A stretch of DNA of 64,000 nt from Chloracidobacterium sp. (GCA_016720705.1 JADKKB010000007.1:806001-870000), one strand, 5' to 3'. Counted from the stretch's first letter, positions 8,468-17,628 are shown. Program-made: numbers and translations. Notes: generated by a model not told the origin, from the letters alone.

Positions 8468-9102
8468 AGATTGAAAGTGTCAGTGAGCGAAATATCGAAC
8501 GCATGTGCCGTGAACTAGCGGCGACTGATGAGCATCTGGAACGGGTCTATTCAACCTACGGCACGCCACCGATGTGGGATCGCTCACCGGAGTTTGCAAC
8601 GCTATTACAGATTATTCTTGAACAGCAAGTTTCGCTGGCGTCCGCAAAGGCGTGTTTTGACAAACTCAACAAACTACTCGGAAATGTTACCCCCGAGTCT
8701 CTACTTACTCTTAATAATGCCGAACTGAAAGCCGTCGGATTCAGTCGTCAAAAGACAACATATGGACGACATTTGGCCCAAGCCGTTATCGATAACCAAA
8801 TCGATCTTGACGGCCTGCAAAGCTTGTCCGACTCGGATGCAAAAGCCGAACTGACCAAGTTAAAAGGCGTCGGTGAGTGGACTTCGGACATTTACCTATT
8901 GATGGCGATGCTTCGACCGGACGTGATGCCACGCGGCGACATCGCTTTGCACGCGGCGTATCAAAAATTAACTGGCACCGAGAAACGGCCCGGTTCCGAT
9001 GAATTTATCCAGATCGCCGAGAAATGGAGGCCGTATCGTTCGGTGGCTGCGAGGTTGCTATGGCATTTTTATTTGTCAGAAAGGCGGAAGCCCAAGCAGT
9101 AG
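8464..9102 (+). CDS. DNA-3-methyladenine glycosylase II (AlkA-like, HhH-GPD)
   Basis: A 212-residue base-excision-repair glycosylase that removes alkylated purines from DNA. The helix-hairpin-helix is LKGVGEWTSDIYL (about residues 133-145) and the catalytic Asp is in PRGDIAL (Asp159). ILEQQVS (about 51-57) matches the conserved first-helix motif. The start at 8464 is preferred to 8449 because it overlaps the stop of the decayed DUF488 copy as ATGA, the junction expected for an old operon. The protein lacks the AlkA N-terminal beta domain, as is usual for short bacterial members. Confidence 0.88.
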   Translation: MKIESVSERNIERMCRELAATDEHLERVYSTYGTPPMWDRSPEFATLLQIILEQQVSLASAKACFDKLNKLLGNVTPESLLTLNNAELKAVGFSRQKTTYGRHLAQAVIDNQIDLDGLQSLSDSDAKAELTKLKGVGEWTSDIYLLMAMLRPDVMPRGDIALHAAYQKLTGTEKRPGSDEFIQIAEKWRPYRSVAARLLWHFYLSERRKPKQ

Positions 9103-9200
9103 TGAGGCCGTTTCTTACTTTTGTAGAAACGTTATGAACAGGCGAAGAACATACTCACAACCGGTCGTGTTTCCACCCACTTTCTGCTACTTTATTCGAG

Positions 9201-9785
9201 ATGACCAAGATTCTAGACGTCGGCTGCGGGGCAAATAAAACTGACGGTGCTATTGGCCTAGATAATAACCCGCGGACGGCGGCGGATGTCATTCACGACC
9301 TGGGCGATATTCCATATCCTTTTCCCGATAACGAGTTCGACCTCGTCGTATCTAATCACGTCGTCGAACACGTGCCGGACGTAATGGCGTTTATTACTGA
9401 GCTTCACCGCATCACGCGGCCCGGTGGCCGTATCAAGTTGCTAACGCCACATTATACAAATCCTGACTGGGCAAATGATCCGACGCATCGCAACCATATT
9501 AACTCATTTACGTTCAATACTTTTCTGGTCGATCGCCAGGTCTTTGATTTCTACACGCAGGTGCAACTGACGCTCATCGACCGCCACACGTCGCTACTCG
9601 GACTTTGGAAGGCTCTCGGAATTGAGTTTCTAGTAAATACAGACCGACGACGCCCCGCACTTCGCTTTTTGCGCAAATTTTGGGAGCATTATTTGAGCAA
9701 TGTCTGCCGCGGAAAAGAACTGCGTTTTGAGTTCGAGGTAATTAAAGACAACGCCGAGGCAAAGACCTTGAATGCACGGTCATAA
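9201..9785 (+). CDS. Class I SAM-dependent methyltransferase
   Basis: A 194-residue cytosolic methyltransferase of the Methyltransf_11 type. Motif I is ILDVGCGANKTDGAIGLDNNP (residues 4-24), the acidic end of strand 2 follows, and motif II is FDLVVSNHVVEHVPD (about 46-60), with RITRPGGRIKLLTPHY (about 72-87) as the post-motif strand. The C-terminal part contains aromatic and basic residues (LRFLRKFWEHYLSNVCRGKELRFEF) typical of small-molecule or sugar methyltransferases. Substrate is unknown. It stands alone between the glycosylase gene and a secreted unknown. Confidence 0.85.
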   Translation: MTKILDVGCGANKTDGAIGLDNNPRTAADVIHDLGDIPYPFPDNEFDLVVSNHVVEHVPDVMAFITELHRITRPGGRIKLLTPHYTNPDWANDPTHRNHINSFTFNTFLVDRQVFDFYTQVQLTLIDRHTSLLGLWKALGIEFLVNTDRRRPALRFLRKFWEHYLSNVCRGKELRFEFEVIKDNAEAKTLNARS

Positions 9786-9904
9786 TAAAGGCAATTTGTT
9801 GCCGTGCTAGTTGATAGATCACTTTTTCCGGCAAACCTTATACGAACTTCCAAGCATCTGTTATCGTTAGTAGAGATGTGAATTTACACACTGAGGTATT
9901 GTCA

Positions 9905-10963
9905 ATGAAAAGATCGACGTTTACATTTGCCGCGTTGGCGGTTTTGATAGCAGGAGTCGTTGGTTTCGGTTTGGTCGAGACGCCTTCGAGTTCGGCAAAG
10001 TCACGCCAGTCGACCGCTCTCGTCGGCCTTCTGCCGGCATCGGATGCGGTGATGGGTTTTGACTCGCGGCGCTTTTTTAATGAGGCGATGCCTCAGATCC
10101 TCTCGGCAAACAAACCGATGATCGCAAAGATCGCTAAACAACTCGATGAGATCAAGGACAAGGCCGGGATCGACCTTCGTAAATTTGATTCCGTTGCGGT
10201 CGGGATGACGATGACCAAGGTTAAGGATAACGAGTTCGATTTTGACCCTGTCGCGATCGCCCGCGGCGACGTCAATACCGGAGCATTACTCGCGATCGCC
10301 AAATTGGCGTCCAATGGCAAGTATCGCGAAGAAAAAGTCGGCGATCGAAGTATCTATATATTTACGGCCGATTCGGCAAAAGGCGCCGTCAAACAATCAA
10401 CAGCAGCCGCTGGAACCGGCCTTGATGATATGATCGGCCGATCGCTCGACGGTTTTACAAAGGAAATGGCCGTGGCGGTGCTCGACAGCAATACGATCGC
10501 TATCGGGTCGCTCGCTCGAGTGCGTGCGACGCTCGAAGGCATAACGAAAGTTTCGCCTGAGGTGTCATCATTACTGCTCGGTAAGGAAAATTCGATAATG
10601 TCGTTTGCGATGGCGGCACCCGGCGGTATGGCTAAAATAATTCCGCTTGATAATGACGAACTCGGTGCCAACATTGACTCGATAAAGTTTGTCTCCGGTT
10701 CTATGGACGTAGTTCCTGCCGGAACTTCGCTGGCAGTGTCAGCCCAAACGGTAAAACCGGAACAGGCAAAATCACTTTCTGAAATGCTCGAAGGGCTTCA
10801 GATGCTTGGCAAGACATTTCTCGGCAGTTCAAAAAGGGCCGATCAAAAGGTGTATGCCCGAATGATCGAGTCAGCCAAGATCAAATACGCCGCAAACAGC
10901 GTTTCGCTCGATATATTGGTCGCACAGCCCGATATTGACGTGCTGGTGGCTTCTGTTAAATAG
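9905..10963 (+). CDS. Exported protein of unknown function
   Basis: A 352-residue protein. The start at 9905 is chosen because MKRSTFTFAALAVLIAGVVGFGL forms a signal peptide or anchor and GAGG (about 9890) gives a ribosome-binding site; the upstream start at 9878 adds residues before the n-region. The mature part opens with ALVGLLPASDAVMGFDSRRFFNEAMPQIL, followed by an alternating alpha/beta pattern with KFDSVAVGMTM and MAVAVLDSNTIAIGS. Similar proteins of unknown role occur in acidobacteria (recollection, not checked). Transcription should end at the hairpin at 10986. Confidence 0.7.
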   Translation: MKRSTFTFAALAVLIAGVVGFGLVETPSSSAKSRQSTALVGLLPASDAVMGFDSRRFFNEAMPQILSANKPMIAKIAKQLDEIKDKAGIDLRKFDSVAVGMTMTKVKDNEFDFDPVAIARGDVNTGALLAIAKLASNGKYREEKVGDRSIYIFTADSAKGAVKQSTAAAGTGLDDMIGRSLDGFTKEMAVAVLDSNTIAIGSLARVRATLEGITKVSPEVSSLLLGKENSIMSFAMAAPGGMAKIIPLDNDELGANIDSIKFVSGSMDVVPAGTSLAVSAQTVKPEQAKSLSEMLEGLQMLGKTFLGSSKRADQKVYARMIESAKIKYAANSVSLDILVAQPDIDVLVASVK

Positions 10964-10985
10964 CGTCGGACAGGTCTCAAAATTA

Positions 10986-11026
10986 TGGCCCCGTATCTCG
11001 ACCAAGATACGGGGCCATTTCCTTTT
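10986..11026. terminator. Rho-independent terminator between convergent genes
   Basis: A perfect 13-bp stem (TGGCCCCGTATCT at 10986-10998 with its complement at 11005-11017), a 6-nt loop, then TTTCCTTTT. It lies between the stop at 10963 (+) and the stop of the helicase gene at 11037 (-), and can serve both strands, though the T-run is better on the plus strand. Confidence 0.85.
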
Positions 11027-11036
11027 CGATCGATCT

Positions 11037-11939
11037 CTACTTGCGGCGACGGAATGTCGTTTGCGGTCTGGTTCGGTCAAACTGTTCAAGGTCTCGATTA
11101 AATTTGCCGTCCTCGCCGAGTAATGGAAATAATTGCAGATCAGCCGAAAGATATGCGGCCCTGAGTTCAACGGGTCGCGGACCTGCCTTGATCACACGAA
11201 CTGTGCCGCCCCTGACTTCTTCGATCCAAGCCGCAAACTCCTCTGCACGTCCGACCGTGGCTGACAATAGCAACATCCGGATCCGCTTTGGCGAAAGAAT
11301 GATCGCCTCTTCCCAAACGTGTCCGCGCTCGGAGTCGGACAGGTAATGAGCCTCATCGAGTATTACAAGGTCGGCCTTAACGTCATCTCCATTTCGCAAC
11401 GCGTCAAATAGCAGATTTCGGTAGATCTCCGTAGTGCCGACGATGAGCGGTGCCGACGAATTTTCTTTACGGTCACCGGTGAGAATACCGACATTTTCGG
11501 CACCGAATTCCTCGCTGAATTCGGCGTATTTTGAATTGGTGAGTGCCTTGAGAGGCGTCGTATACCAAGCTTGCTTTCCTGCCGCAAGCAGGCGGCGGAT
11601 CTCTTCGCGGGCAATCCAAGTCTTACCACTGCCCGTCGGGGCCGTTACGAGCACATCCTCAGTCTCGATAGCAGCCAATGCCTCGAGCTGAAAGTCGTCG
11701 GGCTTAAATGGCTTTTCAGGCGGGACGCCGATCCCCGAGAGCAGTCGTTCGACGGATCGCAATTGCTGCGGCGTCTGGGGCTTTGGCGTGGAGCGTTCGG
11801 AACTTTCTCTTGCAAAAAAGCGTTTACCATTTCGTTCCTTATGGTGGCTGTCTTTCGACCGCCGAGAGCGGTTTTTGCCACCCGGACCGTTGTTTCGGGA
11901 ACGTGTCATTACCGAAATGTTAGATGTTTGAAGTCGCAT
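11037..11939 (-). CDS. DEAD/DEAH-box helicase, N-terminal RecA domain only
   Basis: A 300-residue protein with a basic, low-complexity N-terminus (RSRNNGPGGKNRSRRSKD) followed by one RecA-like domain: Q-motif-like FQLEALAAIE, motif I TAPTGSGKT, motif Ia TTPLKALTNSKY, GILTGDR, motif II DEAH, and motif III LLSATVG. The reading frame ends soon after at FRRRK, and motifs IV-VI of the second RecA domain are absent, so it cannot be a complete helicase. Ski2-like helicases normally exceed 700 residues. The upstream start (11939) has a good GGAAGG ribosome-binding site. A strong terminator begins 20 bp past the stop, so the short form is either a real stand-alone protein or a deletion derivative. Confidence 0.75.
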   Translation of the reverse strand: MRLQTSNISVMTRSRNNGPGGKNRSRRSKDSHHKERNGKRFFARESSERSTPKPQTPQQLRSVERLLSGIGVPPEKPFKPDDFQLEALAAIETEDVLVTAPTGSGKTWIAREEIRRLLAAGKQAWYTTPLKALTNSKYAEFSEEFGAENVGILTGDRKENSSAPLIVGTTEIYRNLLFDALRNGDDVKADLVILDEAHYLSDSERGHVWEEAIILSPKRIRMLLLSATVGRAEEFAAWIEEVRGGTVRVIKAGPRPVELRAAYLSADLQLFPLLGEDGKFNRDLEQFDRTRPQTTFRRRK

Positions 11940-12072
11940 TGTCTAATCCTTCCATTTTCGGCGGCGATAATGGTAAAATCATAAGTTGGTTCGCAACGAT
12001 TTATGCGAACAATGCGTCTAATTTCTCAGGTTATGCCTTTTCAGTGATATTTTCACCGGACGCAATATTTAT

Positions 12073-13470
12073 ATGTTTGAGCAGCAATTATTTGAGACCA
12101 ACGAGACCGTGAAGCCTGTCGAGTCCGACGAGGCTGGACTCTTCGGTCATTATGAGATCAGATCGTGGGAGTTTTCGCCGCGGATCTACAAAATTCTCGG
12201 AGCTTCAGCACTCGTGAATGTTCTCGCATTGTTGGTTTTTGCCCAGACATCGCTTTTGACGATGAAAGGTTGCGATAGCCCGCTTGTAGGGAGCGTTTGT
12301 CAGGCACTCGATACGGTCTATGTCGGAGCGATGCTGTTCGGTACCGACCGCGAATACGTGGACGCCGCTTATGAGAAGACGGATCTTGCCGATGCTGATA
12401 TCACTTTTATCGACGCGACCGGCGTTACTCCGCCGCTCTCATATCCTGAAGGTTATTTTCAGATCGCTAATCCGGTCCAATGGGAAATGATCCAGCAGTC
12501 ACAGCAAAACGGTGCTTTACCTGATGGCATGCTCGCTCCGGGCATTCCGGCATATACGCCGCCGCCGCCGGTTTCATTTCCGACTCCACAGCGCGGCGGA
12601 CTGTTAGCGACAACTCCCAAGCCGCCAAAGGCTCGTGCTGATGTGGTTGACGATGATGCTCTGCCGACCATTAATGACTCGACCGTTGGTGACGTCAAAC
12701 CCGGGTTGAATAAAAAGCGTCCCGGCGGAAACAAGGTCAATGCTAATGTGCCGCAGACCAATCCCGACGGGTCGATCCCGGGCATTCCGGGAACGGGGCC
12801 AAAGAAAGATCCAACGGGCGACACTCAGGCCGGTACGACCAATCCAGACGGGACGCCGATTATCAACAAGCGTCCGTTTGTCGACTTGGCCAACAACGTC
12901 AATGACCTGCTCGACAAGAATCAGGTCAAGCTCGATTCGGCATTTATTGTTAATGCCAGCGGCAAACTGACCAAGGACAATAGACTTGATCCGAAATCAT
13001 TTAGATATGTTCAGGCCGCCAGCAATGATGAAAAGATCCTCGAGGTGGTCAAGGAATCCATCGAGGCGATCAATGACAGCGGTTATCTGCAGTACTTGAC
13101 GGGCCTCAGCGGAAAAGATTTTGGGCTGATGCTGCAGCAGGATGATGTCAACATTACCGGAATCGTCCAATCAGAGCTTGAAAGCGAAACAAGGGCTCGG
13201 TCGATCAAAAGCAGTCTCGATTTCGCGATCGGTATCGCGAAAAGTGCCAAGACCGGAGCCAATGCGGATCAGAACGACAAGGACGACTTGATTCTGCTCG
13301 AAGGCGCCAAGATCGAGGTGGACGGCAAGAAGGTTGTGATCCGATTTGTAATTCCTAAGCAGATCGCTCTGCCTATGATCCAGCGAAAACTTGCCGAACA
13401 AAAGGCGGCCCCGAAACAGCCCAACGGCAACGCCACACTTCGACCCGGAGATAATACGGCCAAAAATTAA
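12073..13470 (+). CDS. Membrane-anchored protein of unknown function with a Pro-rich linker
   Basis: A 465-residue protein. After a cytoplasmic N-terminus of about 50 residues there is one transmembrane segment (ILGASALVNVLALLVFAQTSLL, about 42-63), then an extracytoplasmic region, a Pro-rich stretch around residues 155-180 (PPPPVSFPTP), a Gly/Asn/Pro-rich linker (about 205-260), and a compact C-terminal domain (about 270-445: VDLANNVNDLLDKNQVKLDSAFIVNASGKLTKDNRLDPKSFRY...). The architecture resembles TonB/GerM-like envelope proteins but no known motif is present. The next gene starts 4 bases after its stop, so they form an operon; secA lies downstream. Confidence 0.7.
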   Translation: MFEQQLFETNETVKPVESDEAGLFGHYEIRSWEFSPRIYKILGASALVNVLALLVFAQTSLLTMKGCDSPLVGSVCQALDTVYVGAMLFGTDREYVDAAYEKTDLADADITFIDATGVTPPLSYPEGYFQIANPVQWEMIQQSQQNGALPDGMLAPGIPAYTPPPPVSFPTPQRGGLLATTPKPPKARADVVDDDALPTINDSTVGDVKPGLNKKRPGGNKVNANVPQTNPDGSIPGIPGTGPKKDPTGDTQAGTTNPDGTPIINKRPFVDLANNVNDLLDKNQVKLDSAFIVNASGKLTKDNRLDPKSFRYVQAASNDEKILEVVKESIEAINDSGYLQYLTGLSGKDFGLMLQQDDVNITGIVQSELESETRARSIKSSLDFAIGIAKSAKTGANADQNDKDDLILLEGAKIEVDGKKVVIRFVIPKQIALPMIQRKLAEQKAAPKQPNGNATLRPGDNTAKN

Positions 13471-13473
13471 CCT

Positions 13474-13929
13474 TTGAATAAACCGAAGCCGCAAAATTCC
13501 ATCCTCGTCCTCGCGACACTAGGCGTCTATCTTGGCCTAGTGCTCGTGGGCGCGACGCCGCAGGTGTTGGCACACGCGGCGATGACGCGGCAGTTCGACG
13601 TCAAGGATGAGATCGAATACAAAGACGATCTCGACACCAAACCTGACCCTTCGTCCGACGACCCAGACAGCGACATTGCGACCGAATCGAGCCGCAAAGT
13701 CACCGTATCGGTGCAGAGGTTTCTATCTCACTTTCAGTCGGTCAGCAGCGAAGCGGCCTTTCTAGAACCCCGGACTTCGGCTTTTGATTTCACCACGCTT
13801 CGTAAGGGTTTGATCCCCAATTATATATCCGGCGTCCTCAACCCGGATGTACCAGTGGATCAGTTTGTAACTATCACAAACCTTCCGCGTGCCGGCCTCG
13901 ACGCTCCGCATATATCTGACGCAAAGTAG
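13474..13929 (+). CDS. Small exported or anchored protein of unknown function
   Basis: A 151-residue protein starting at TTG (13474), because no ATG precedes the hydrophobic segment ILVLATLGVYLGLVLVG (about 9-25), which reads as a signal anchor. An acidic stretch follows (DEIEYKDDLDTKPDPSSDDPDSD), then a folded-looking C-terminal half. The gene follows the previous one by three bases and is almost certainly cotranscribed. I do not recognise a family; the pair looks like an envelope module of the same organism group. Confidence 0.6.
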   Translation: MNKPKPQNSILVLATLGVYLGLVLVGATPQVLAHAAMTRQFDVKDEIEYKDDLDTKPDPSSDDPDSDIATESSRKVTVSVQRFLSHFQSVSSEAAFLEPRTSAFDFTTLRKGLIPNYISGVLNPDVPVDQFVTITNLPRAGLDAPHISDAK

Positions 13930-14011
13930 CGGCGAGCGGGCATTGCAATATTCCAAGTCCCCGCCATCTTCAATATTTTTTCCGTCAAGGGTTGCGTGCT
14001 CCGGCACCTTA

Positions 14012-14135
14012 TTGCAATCTAAGGGATTGCAAATGTCCGGCAAACTTCAGTTTGCCGAGCAAATGCCCGATAAACGTCAGTTTATCGACGCGACCAACGG
14101 GATATCGACAAGTTTCGACAAACTAAAGTTTGTCG
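14012..14135 (+). repeat. Series of REP-like hairpins with compensatory changes, upstream of secA
   Basis: Four hairpins occupy the 224-bp gap before secA: 14012-14032 (TTGCAATC, 5-nt loop, GATTGCAA), 14038-14057, 14068-14087 and 14116-14135. The last three share one scaffold: CG, two variable bases, AAAC, a 4-nt loop, GTTT, two complementary variable bases, CG. The variable pairs are G-C/C-G, A-T/T-A and A-T/C-G respectively, so the stem is kept while the sequence changes. The second and third are also part of two adjacent 30-bp units (14031-14060 and 14061-14090) identical at 22 of 30 positions. Confidence 0.85.
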
Positions 14136-14153
14136 GACAATTAAGAGGAAATA

Positions 14154-16961
14154 ATGGCAGTCAACAGTTTTGCAGATAAGTTAGTCAAGAAAATCTTCGG
14201 ATCGAGCAGCGACATTTTTTTGAAAAATGTTAAGCCGGTCGTTACACAGATCCAGGATTGGGAAGCAAAGGTGGAAAAGCTTACGGACGAAGAGCTTCAG
14301 GCCCAGACACCTAAATTTAAGGAAATGATCGCCCGGGCTATCGAGGGCATCGAAGACAAAGAAGCACGGCGCAAGGCGGAACAGGAAGTCCTGAACCAGA
14401 TCCTACCCGAGGCATTTGCAACCGTTCGCGAGGGATCACGCCGCGTCACCGGAATGCGGCACTTTGATGTACAGATGATCGGCGGTATCGCACTGCACCA
14501 GGGCCGCATCGCTGAGATGCGAACCGGTGAAGGTAAGACACTTGTTGCCACCCTTCCCAGCTATCTAAACGGCCTGACCGGACGCGGCGTTCACGTCGTG
14601 ACGGTCAACGATTACCTCGCCTCACGCGATGCCGAGTGGATGGGCAAGATCCACACATTCCTCGGTCTCAAAGTCGGATGTATCCAAAATGATATGGACG
14701 ATATCGAACGCAAGGAAGCCTACGCGTGCGATATCACCTACGGAACAAATAACGAATTCGGCTTTGATTATCTTCGCGATAATATGAAGTTTGACGTCGA
14801 TTCGTTGGTTCAGCCCGACCACTATTTTGCGATCATCGACGAAGTCGATTCGATCCTGATCGATGAAGCCCGTACGCCGCTGATCATTTCCGGCGCGTCG
14901 GACGAGGCGACTGATAAGTATTTTACAGCCAATGAGATCATCCCGAAACTCGAACGCGGGCATAAGGACGAAGAGACCAAGGTCACAACGGGTGATTACC
15001 TTCTGGACGAAAAAAATCACTCGTCCGTCCTCACAGAGGCCGGTGTGCTAAAGGCCGAACGCCTGCTGGGCGTTTCGAATCTCTACGATCCCGGAAATAT
15101 GGACCTGCTCCATTGCGTCGAGCAAGCTCTCAAGGCACATACGCTGTATAAAGCCGATCATCATTATGTCGTTCAAGAGGGCGAAGTGATAATCGTGGAT
15201 GACTTTACAGGCCGCCTGATGCAGGGCCGGCGTTGGTCGGATGGCCTGCACCAGGCTGTCGAAGCCAAAGAGGGAGTCAAGATCGAGCGGGAAAACCAAA
15301 CTCTGGCGACCATCACGCTACAGAACTATTTTCGTATGTACGAAAAGCTCGGCGGTATGACCGGAACGGCCGAGACGGAAGCGGAAGAATTCGGATCGGT
15401 TTACGGCCTCGACGTCGTGATGATCCCGACCAATCAACCGATGGTTCGTAAGGATACGCCCGACGTGATCTATCGCACGCTGTCCGAAAAATGGGATGCC
15501 GTCGTCGAGGAGATCAAGGACCTCCACGCCGAAGGACGTCCCGTCCTGGTCGGTACCGTTTCGGTCGAAAACTCTGAATTGGTGGCCGGAAAGCTGAAAG
15601 CCATCGGCGTGCCGCACAAAGTTTTGAACGCAAAATATCACGAGCAGGAAGCCGAGATCATCGCTCAAGCCGGACGCAAAGGGGCCGTGACGATTGCCAC
15701 CAATATGGCGGGCCGCGGTACCGACATCCTGCTCGGCGGCAATCCTGATGAACTCGCACGCGACTATCTCAAGCACCTCGAGATCAATCCGGATGAGGCA
15801 ACTGAAGAACAGTTTGAGGAGCAACTCAAAAAGGCAAAAGCCGTCGTAAAAGAGGAGCATAACGCGGTCGTCCAAGCCGGCGGATTACACATTCTTGGCA
15901 CTGAGCGCCACGAATCGCGCCGGATCGATAATCAGCTTCGCGGACGCGCCGGTCGTCAGGGCGATCCCGGATCGTCGCGATTTGTTCTCTCGCTAGAGGA
16001 CGATCTGATGCGTATCTTTGCCGGTGACAAGGTCCGCTCGATGATGGAATGGCTCGGTATGGAAAAGGGCGTCGCGATCGAGTCAAAGACGGTTTCAAAA
16101 CAGATCGAACGTGCCCAAAAGGCCGTTGAAGCCCGTAACTTTGAGACTCGAAAACACGTTCTCAAATATGACGATGTGATGAACCGACAACGCGAGACCA
16201 TCTACAGTCTACGTCGTCAGTTGATGTTCGAACCCGAACATCGCGAGTACCTGCTGGGCGAAAATGGTGTTGCCCGCGACCTGCTCAGCGACCTCACACA
16301 TAGCTTTCTGGCCGCAACCGTGACGCCCGATAAATGGGACATTTCGACATACGCAGCCGAGATCGAGAGCATTTACGCGATCGACCCCGCGGTTGACGCC
16401 AATGTCGATTTCAAGACTATGAACGCCGTTCAGATCGAACAGGCTATTTGGGAAAAGGCCGCTGCAAGTTACGCCGAAAAGGAAAAACAAGCCGGCGGTG
16501 AGTCGCTTCGGGCATACGAACGTTACATTATGCTCAACATCATCGATTCACAGTGGAAAGACCACTTGCTCTCGATCGACCACGTCAAACAGGGCATCGG
16601 ACTGGTGGGATACGGTCAGAAAGATCCGCTCGTCGAGTATAAAAAACAGTCGTTCGATATGTTTCAGGATATGCTCGACCGCATCGACACCAATACCACC
16701 AAGGCACTATTTAACCTCGAGATCGTCCAGCGCGACGAGCAGGAGGAGATCGAACGCCTCGAGCGTCTTGAGATGCAGCGTGCCCGCCGACAGGCGGCCG
16801 GAATGGCATTCACGGGAGCAATGTCGACCGCTGAGGCCGCTGGTGCCGAGGCCGCGAGACATACGCCCTTTGTCCGCGATAGCCCCAAAATGAAACCCAA
16901 TGATCCGTGTCACTGCGGTTCGGGCAAGAAGTTCAAGAAATGCCATGGCGCAGGTGCGTAA
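14154..16961 (+). CDS. secA: Preprotein translocase ATPase SecA
   Basis: A 935-residue motor ATPase that drives Sec-dependent export through SecYEG. It shows the DEAD-type motifs of nucleotide-binding domain 1 (MRTGEGKTL near residue 122; IDEVDSILIDEARTPLIIS near 230), the preprotein cross-linking domain, the second nucleotide-binding domain (GTVSVENSE, NMAGRGTDILLGG, QLRGRAGRQGDPGSS), the helical scaffold (YERYIMLNIIDSQWKDHL), and a C-terminal zinc-binding SEC-C tail (CHCGSGKKFKKCHG) that contacts SecB or ribosomes. Full length, with a clear AAGAGGAAATA ribosome-binding site before the ATG. The hairpin series lies immediately upstream. Confidence 0.98.
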   Translation: MAVNSFADKLVKKIFGSSSDIFLKNVKPVVTQIQDWEAKVEKLTDEELQAQTPKFKEMIARAIEGIEDKEARRKAEQEVLNQILPEAFATVREGSRRVTGMRHFDVQMIGGIALHQGRIAEMRTGEGKTLVATLPSYLNGLTGRGVHVVTVNDYLASRDAEWMGKIHTFLGLKVGCIQNDMDDIERKEAYACDITYGTNNEFGFDYLRDNMKFDVDSLVQPDHYFAIIDEVDSILIDEARTPLIISGASDEATDKYFTANEIIPKLERGHKDEETKVTTGDYLLDEKNHSSVLTEAGVLKAERLLGVSNLYDPGNMDLLHCVEQALKAHTLYKADHHYVVQEGEVIIVDDFTGRLMQGRRWSDGLHQAVEAKEGVKIERENQTLATITLQNYFRMYEKLGGMTGTAETEAEEFGSVYGLDVVMIPTNQPMVRKDTPDVIYRTLSEKWDAVVEEIKDLHAEGRPVLVGTVSVENSELVAGKLKAIGVPHKVLNAKYHEQEAEIIAQAGRKGAVTIATNMAGRGTDILLGGNPDELARDYLKHLEINPDEATEEQFEEQLKKAKAVVKEEHNAVVQAGGLHILGTERHESRRIDNQLRGRAGRQGDPGSSRFVLSLEDDLMRIFAGDKVRSMMEWLGMEKGVAIESKTVSKQIERAQKAVEARNFETRKHVLKYDDVMNRQRETIYSLRRQLMFEPEHREYLLGENGVARDLLSDLTHSFLAATVTPDKWDISTYAAEIESIYAIDPAVDANVDFKTMNAVQIEQAIWEKAAASYAEKEKQAGGESLRAYERYIMLNIIDSQWKDHLLSIDHVKQGIGLVGYGQKDPLVEYKKQSFDMFQDMLDRIDTNTTKALFNLEIVQRDEQEEIERLERLEMQRARRQAAGMAFTGAMSTAEAAGAEAARHTPFVRDSPKMKPNDPCHCGSGKKFKKCHGAGA

Positions 16962-16969
16962 TCACTACT

Positions 16970-17506
16970 ATGAAGCATCTATTATTTCTACTATTCGTTA
17001 TATTCTGTAGCATTTCCGCCTTTTCTCAATCTTCCAGAGAATACGGAATCGATCTGTATCGAGCCGGAGATTTTGAAAAATCCGCAGAAGTCTTAAAAGC
17101 CGTTACGACTGTAGACAAAAAAGACCAGATCGCTTGGGTTTATCTCGGAGCTTCTCTTTATAAAAGTGGGAAGTCAAAAGATGCAGGATCGGCCTTTCGG
17201 AAAGGAAAAGCAAATATTGAGGACCTCGTTCCGGGTGACGACTCTCCGGTAAGCGGTTTCAAAAAGCCGCGTCCTCACTACACTGACATGGCTCGACAGA
17301 ATCTTACATCTGGTGTGGTAAAACTAGCGGTTGAATTCGGCCCCGACGGAATCATAGGATTCGTTTATGTTTCGCAAGCCTTGCCTCACGGACTTACTGA
17401 GGAATCAATGGCGGCTGCAAGAAAGATCACCTTCACACCGGCTACCAAGAACGGAAAAACGGTGGGAACTGTGGCGATCGTTGAATACACTTTTGATATT
17501 CGCTAG
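16970..17506 (+). CDS. Exported TPR/TonB-C-terminal domain protein
   Basis: A 178-residue protein whose ATG at 16970 is favoured over 16907 (which lies inside secA) because MKHLLFLLFVIFCSISAFSQ is a signal peptide. Residues about 20-80 form one or two TPR-like helices pairs (YRAGDFEKSAEVLKAV, AWVYLGASLYKSGKSKDAGSAF). The C-terminal 80 residues are a TonB-C fold (VVKLAVEFGPDGIIGFVYVSQALPHGLTEESMAAARKITFTPATKNGK). TonB-C domains usually contact outer-membrane transporters, but with no transmembrane anchor this is probably periplasmic. It begins 8 bp after secA and ends before a terminator. Confidence 0.78.
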   Translation: MKHLLFLLFVIFCSISAFSQSSREYGIDLYRAGDFEKSAEVLKAVTTVDKKDQIAWVYLGASLYKSGKSKDAGSAFRKGKANIEDLVPGDDSPVSGFKKPRPHYTDMARQNLTSGVVKLAVEFGPDGIIGFVYVSQALPHGLTEESMAAARKITFTPATKNGKTVGTVAIVEYTFDIR

Positions 17507-17531
17507 CTAAACAGCTATTGCAGACATCAAG

Positions 17532-17556
17532 AAAGGCGGTTCCGGCCGCCTTTTTT
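17532..17556 (+). terminator. Rho-independent terminator after the TonB-domain gene
   Basis: An 8-bp stem (AAAGGCGG at 17532-17539, loop TTCCGG, CCGCCTTT at 17546-17553) running into a T-tract at 17551-17556, 26 bp past the stop codon at 17506. Confidence 0.85.
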
Positions 17557-17628
17557 CTGTTCGGTAACGCTAAAACGCTTGTCTTAGTAGTGTGTTAGGT
17601 TATTTTTAATCGGAGCACACCGAGAGCC

